Of a DNA stretch of 8,845 nt, positions 7,486-8,845 are shown piece by piece (position 1 is the first letter of the stretch; each line of letters begins with the position of its first letter). Under the pieces are notes generated by a model. The model worked only from the letters and a program-made list of their open reading frames with translations. It did not search any database and was not told where the DNA came from. Source of the DNA: Maribacter sp. Lineage in GTDB: Bacteria; Bacteroidota; Bacteroidia; Flavobacteriales; Flavobacteriaceae. The position numbers and the translations under genes are program-made. Where the stretch lies: positions 1 through 8,845 of the forward strand of contig QILY01000311.1 in the NCBI GenBank assembly GCA_003232155.1. The letters run 5' to 3'.

Positions 7486-7515
7486 CATAAATGAAAAAAA
7501 TAAGTTTCATTTATG
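7486..7515. repeat. Perfect 11-bp inverted repeat in the kinase leader
   Basis: CATAAATGAAA (7486-7496) and its exact reverse complement TTTCATTTATG (7505-7515) flank the spacer AAAATAAG. The repeat lies about 73-102 bases upstream of the preferred kinase start. It could be an operator for a dimeric regulator or an mRNA hairpin. It is AT-rich, which raises the chance of coincidence, but 11 of 11 matching positions at an 8-base spacing is more than expected in a region of this size. Confidence 0.45.
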
Positions 7516-7540
7516 CATCTTTCAATCCTAATTTAAAGAT

Positions 7541-7552
7541 ATAAACGTTTAT
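7541..7552. repeat. Short perfect palindrome ATAAACGTTTAT
   Basis: A 12-base perfect palindrome is followed on the plus strand by a T-run (7551-7560). It is too short and too AT-rich for a confident terminator. With the inverted repeat 25 bases to its left it may form part of a regulatory region. The link is inference only. Confidence 0.25.
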
Positions 7553-7765
7553 TTTTTTTTATTCGACGGTTATTTAAAAAACACCTACGCAGAATAAATA
7601 AAGGTTTTCTTAGAAACTCCTTATTATTAATTTGATAAAAAATACAGATGAACGCAGCTTGAATTTATCAGAACCGATCGCTCAGAAAACTAATATGCCT
7701 TTATCTTATAAAAATTTATAGTATTCAATTCACCAAGTATAAAATTAAAGTAAACAATAAAAAAA

Positions 7766-8290
7766 ATGAAAACACTAAAAAAACACCTGCCATTAATAGC
7801 ACTGATGGCTTTCGGCTGCCTTTGGTCCCAAGAACCACAAAAAGAGGACAAAAAAGTAATTAAAGAAGTTGACAAAATCAATAAGGCTTCCGAAGAAATC
7901 AATGCTACTACTGCCAACACAAATGCCGCTATAAAGAGTACGATAGTAAATACAAAAGAAACAATCGATGCAGTAGGTTCTTTATTCGGTTCTGGCAAAA
8001 AAAAGAAAGTTAAAACCAAAGGAGGCGTAACCATCACCATTCAACAAATTGATTATGATAATGAGCATCTGACCCAATTATACAACCATATCTCAAAGTA
8101 CAAGGGGGTTAAAAAACCTGCAAAGACTTTTAGCAACGGACAGGCGTCTATAAACGTAATCTATAAGGAGAGTGCAGATGCGCTATGGCAGGGTGTACCC
8201 AAAAAATTTCGAAAAGCTTTTAAAATGTTACAAATGGACAATCAGAGTATTTCGCTACAATTTGCCGGTATCCAAATCAAAGACAACTGA
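7766..8290 (+). CDS. Secreted protein of unknown function
   Basis: I do not recognise this 174-residue protein. It begins with a signal peptide: a basic start (MKTLKKH), a hydrophobic core (8-18) and WSQ at 20-22, a common end for flavobacterial signal sequences. A Cys at 18 in AFGC leaves lipidation possible, but the lipobox is poor. Residues 24-70 are highly charged then Ala/Thr/Asn-rich and look helical, perhaps coiled coil. A Gly/Lys segment (75-86, GSGKKKKVKTKG) separates this from a mixed domain of about 88-174 with predicted strands (VTITIQQID, ASINVIYK, SISLQFAGIQI) and a basic helix at WQGVPKKFRKAFKML (141-155). The ATG at 7766 is preceded by an A-rich leader. The gene is divergent from the sensor kinase operon and 13 bases from the lipoprotein gene, so the latter two are probably cotranscribed and may act together in the periplasm or at the outer membrane. 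Confidence 0.85.
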   Translation: MKTLKKHLPLIALMAFGCLWSQEPQKEDKKVIKEVDKINKASEEINATTANTNAAIKSTIVNTKETIDAVGSLFGSGKKKKVKTKGGVTITIQQIDYDNEHLTQLYNHISKYKGVKKPAKTFSNGQASINVIYKESADALWQGVPKKFRKAFKMLQMDNQSISLQFAGIQIKDN

Positions 8291-8303
8291 AGAAACAGTA
8301 CAG

Positions 8304-8845
8304 ATGAAAAATAAAGTGTTAAAAATAAAGCTGCGCCCGATTGTAATCATATTTGGCATTGCTCTTTTAACTACAGGGTGTTCCCCTACCGATAACCCAA
8401 TAGAAGATGAGCTGCAAGAACTCGAAGTCATAGGTAGCCTTACCGCTAAAGTAAACGGAGAAGATTTTACTGCTTCAAGGTTGATAATTGCACCAACATT
8501 AGTGGGATCTGTCACATTTACTGATAATGGTTATTTATTAAATATTAGTGCATTCGATATTCAACTAAATTTTAAAAGAACTAAAAGCATTCTATTATTC
8601 ATTTCTGGCTTTGATTTCGATGAAGTAGTTGTAGGCACCAAATTCAATACTCCCAATCTTTTTAGTTTTATTGGCTTTGAGCCTGGTGCCTATGCCTTTT
8701 ATGTGGTAGATTTGGATACTGATGACAATATTGATGGGACAGGCACTGAAACAATAGAAGAAATTTCAATTGAAATAACCGCTATTGACCGTGATAAGCA
8801 ACTTATTTCAGGTAAATTTAGTTTTAAGGGAACTGATGAAGACAC
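8304..8845 (+). CDS. Lipoprotein resembling DUF6252 proteins, N-terminal part (cut by window edge)
   Basis: The reading frame starts at ATG 8304-8306 and stays open for 180 full codons to the end of the window. The N-terminus is basic (MKNKVLKIKLR) with a hydrophobic stretch and the lipobox LTTGC, putting the lipidated Cys at residue 26, so it is a predicted lipoprotein. A short acidic linker (PTDNPIEDELQELE) follows. The body starts GSLTAKVNGEDFTA and later has ITAIDRDKQLISGKFSFKGTD near the window end; a TAKVNG opening and an ISGxFxF closing motif are what I associate with DUF6252, small beta-rich Bacteroidota lipoproteins of unknown function. That assignment is from memory and moderate. 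Acidic DxDxDDNIDG around residues 149-155 recalls a calcium-binding loop but is not a full match. The gene follows the secreted-protein gene by 13 bases. Confidence 0.85.
   Translation, partial: MKNKVLKIKLRPIVIIFGIALLTTGCSPTDNPIEDELQELEVIGSLTAKVNGEDFTASRLIIAPTLVGSVTFTDNGYLLNISAFDIQLNFKRTKSILLFISGFDFDEVVVGTKFNTPNLFSFIGFEPGAYAFYVVDLDTDDNIDGTGTETIEEISIEITAIDRDKQLISGKFSFKGTDED

Larger units (their letters stand above)
7414..7765. other. Divergent intergenic region between sensor kinase and secreted-protein gene
   Basis: These 352 AT-rich bases separate the minus-strand kinase operon from the plus-strand pair. I see no gene. They contain two inverted repeats (7486-7515 and 7541-7552), a T-run at 7551-7560, and TTAATTTG at 7627-7634, one mismatch from a plus-strand TAnnTTTG box but about 130 bases before the next start codon. 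Neither gene has an exact TAnnTTTG box here, so the two promoters cannot be placed with confidence. The leader just before 7766 is A-rich without a Shine-Dalgarno motif. Confidence 0.6.

Noticed and set aside
7690..8040. A minus-strand 116-codon hydrophobic frame opposite the secreted-protein gene
   Set aside because: The apparent membrane segments arise from the antisense of Lys- and Asn-rich coding sequence. The plus-strand frame has a clean signal peptide and sits directly ahead of another gene.
8255..8515. A minus-strand frame opposite the lipoprotein start
   Set aside because: The plus-strand frame has a lipobox and stays open to the window end, so the opposite frame is a shadow.
1..8845. 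CRISPR arrays, tRNA or rRNA genes, transposases or prophage genes
   Set aside because: No regularly spaced direct repeats, no tRNA-like cloverleaf or rRNA sequence, and no open frame with transposase, integrase or phage motifs were seen on either strand.

Overview
The window looks like chromosomal DNA from a marine-type member of the Flavobacteriaceae (phylum Bacteroidota). The evidence is AT-rich sequence, A-rich leaders without Shine-Dalgarno motifs, promoter -7 boxes of the TAnnTTTG type, a YidC with the long Bacteroidota periplasmic domain, a TPR-type LytS-like sensor kinase paired with a LytTR regulator, and small secreted proteins and lipoproteins. The genus cannot be fixed from what is visible.

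Layout from left to right. Positions 1-179 (minus strand) hold the first 59 codons of the tRNA thiouridylase gene mnmA, with a good flavobacterial promoter just upstream. Positions 180-725 contain no convincing protein gene. They hold a promoter-like stretch followed by a strong hairpin terminator (a possible small RNA), then a long imperfect palindrome at about 524-668 that resembles a repeat element. Positions 726-7413 carry five genes in a row on the minus strand, transcribed right to left: a TPR sensor histidine kinase, a LytTR response regulator, a small DUF3820-family protein, CTP synthase (pyrG) and the membrane insertase yidC. The first three are separated by only 9 bases each; pyrG and yidC follow after gaps of 54 and 70 bases, each holding its own -7-like box, so they may be read both from upstream and independently. 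Positions 7414-7765 are a divergent intergenic region with two inverted repeats. Positions 7766-8845 carry two plus-strand genes 13 bases apart: a secreted protein of unknown function and a lipoprotein resembling DUF6252 proteins, which runs off the window.

Functionally, the kinase and regulator form a complete two-component system: a periplasmic TPR sensor, one membrane helix, a dimerising His domain, an ATPase domain, and an Asp receiver fused to a LytTR DNA-binding domain. pyrG and yidC are housekeeping genes (CTP synthesis and inner-membrane protein insertion), as is mnmA (wobble-uridine thiolation). The divergent secreted protein and lipoprotein are plausible but unproven targets of the two-component system.

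I found no mobile-element transposase, CRISPR array, tRNA, rRNA or clear novel defence or biosynthetic system. The least explained items are the 524-668 palindrome, the possible small RNA at about 393-475, the perfect inverted repeat in the kinase leader, and the unrecognised secreted protein.
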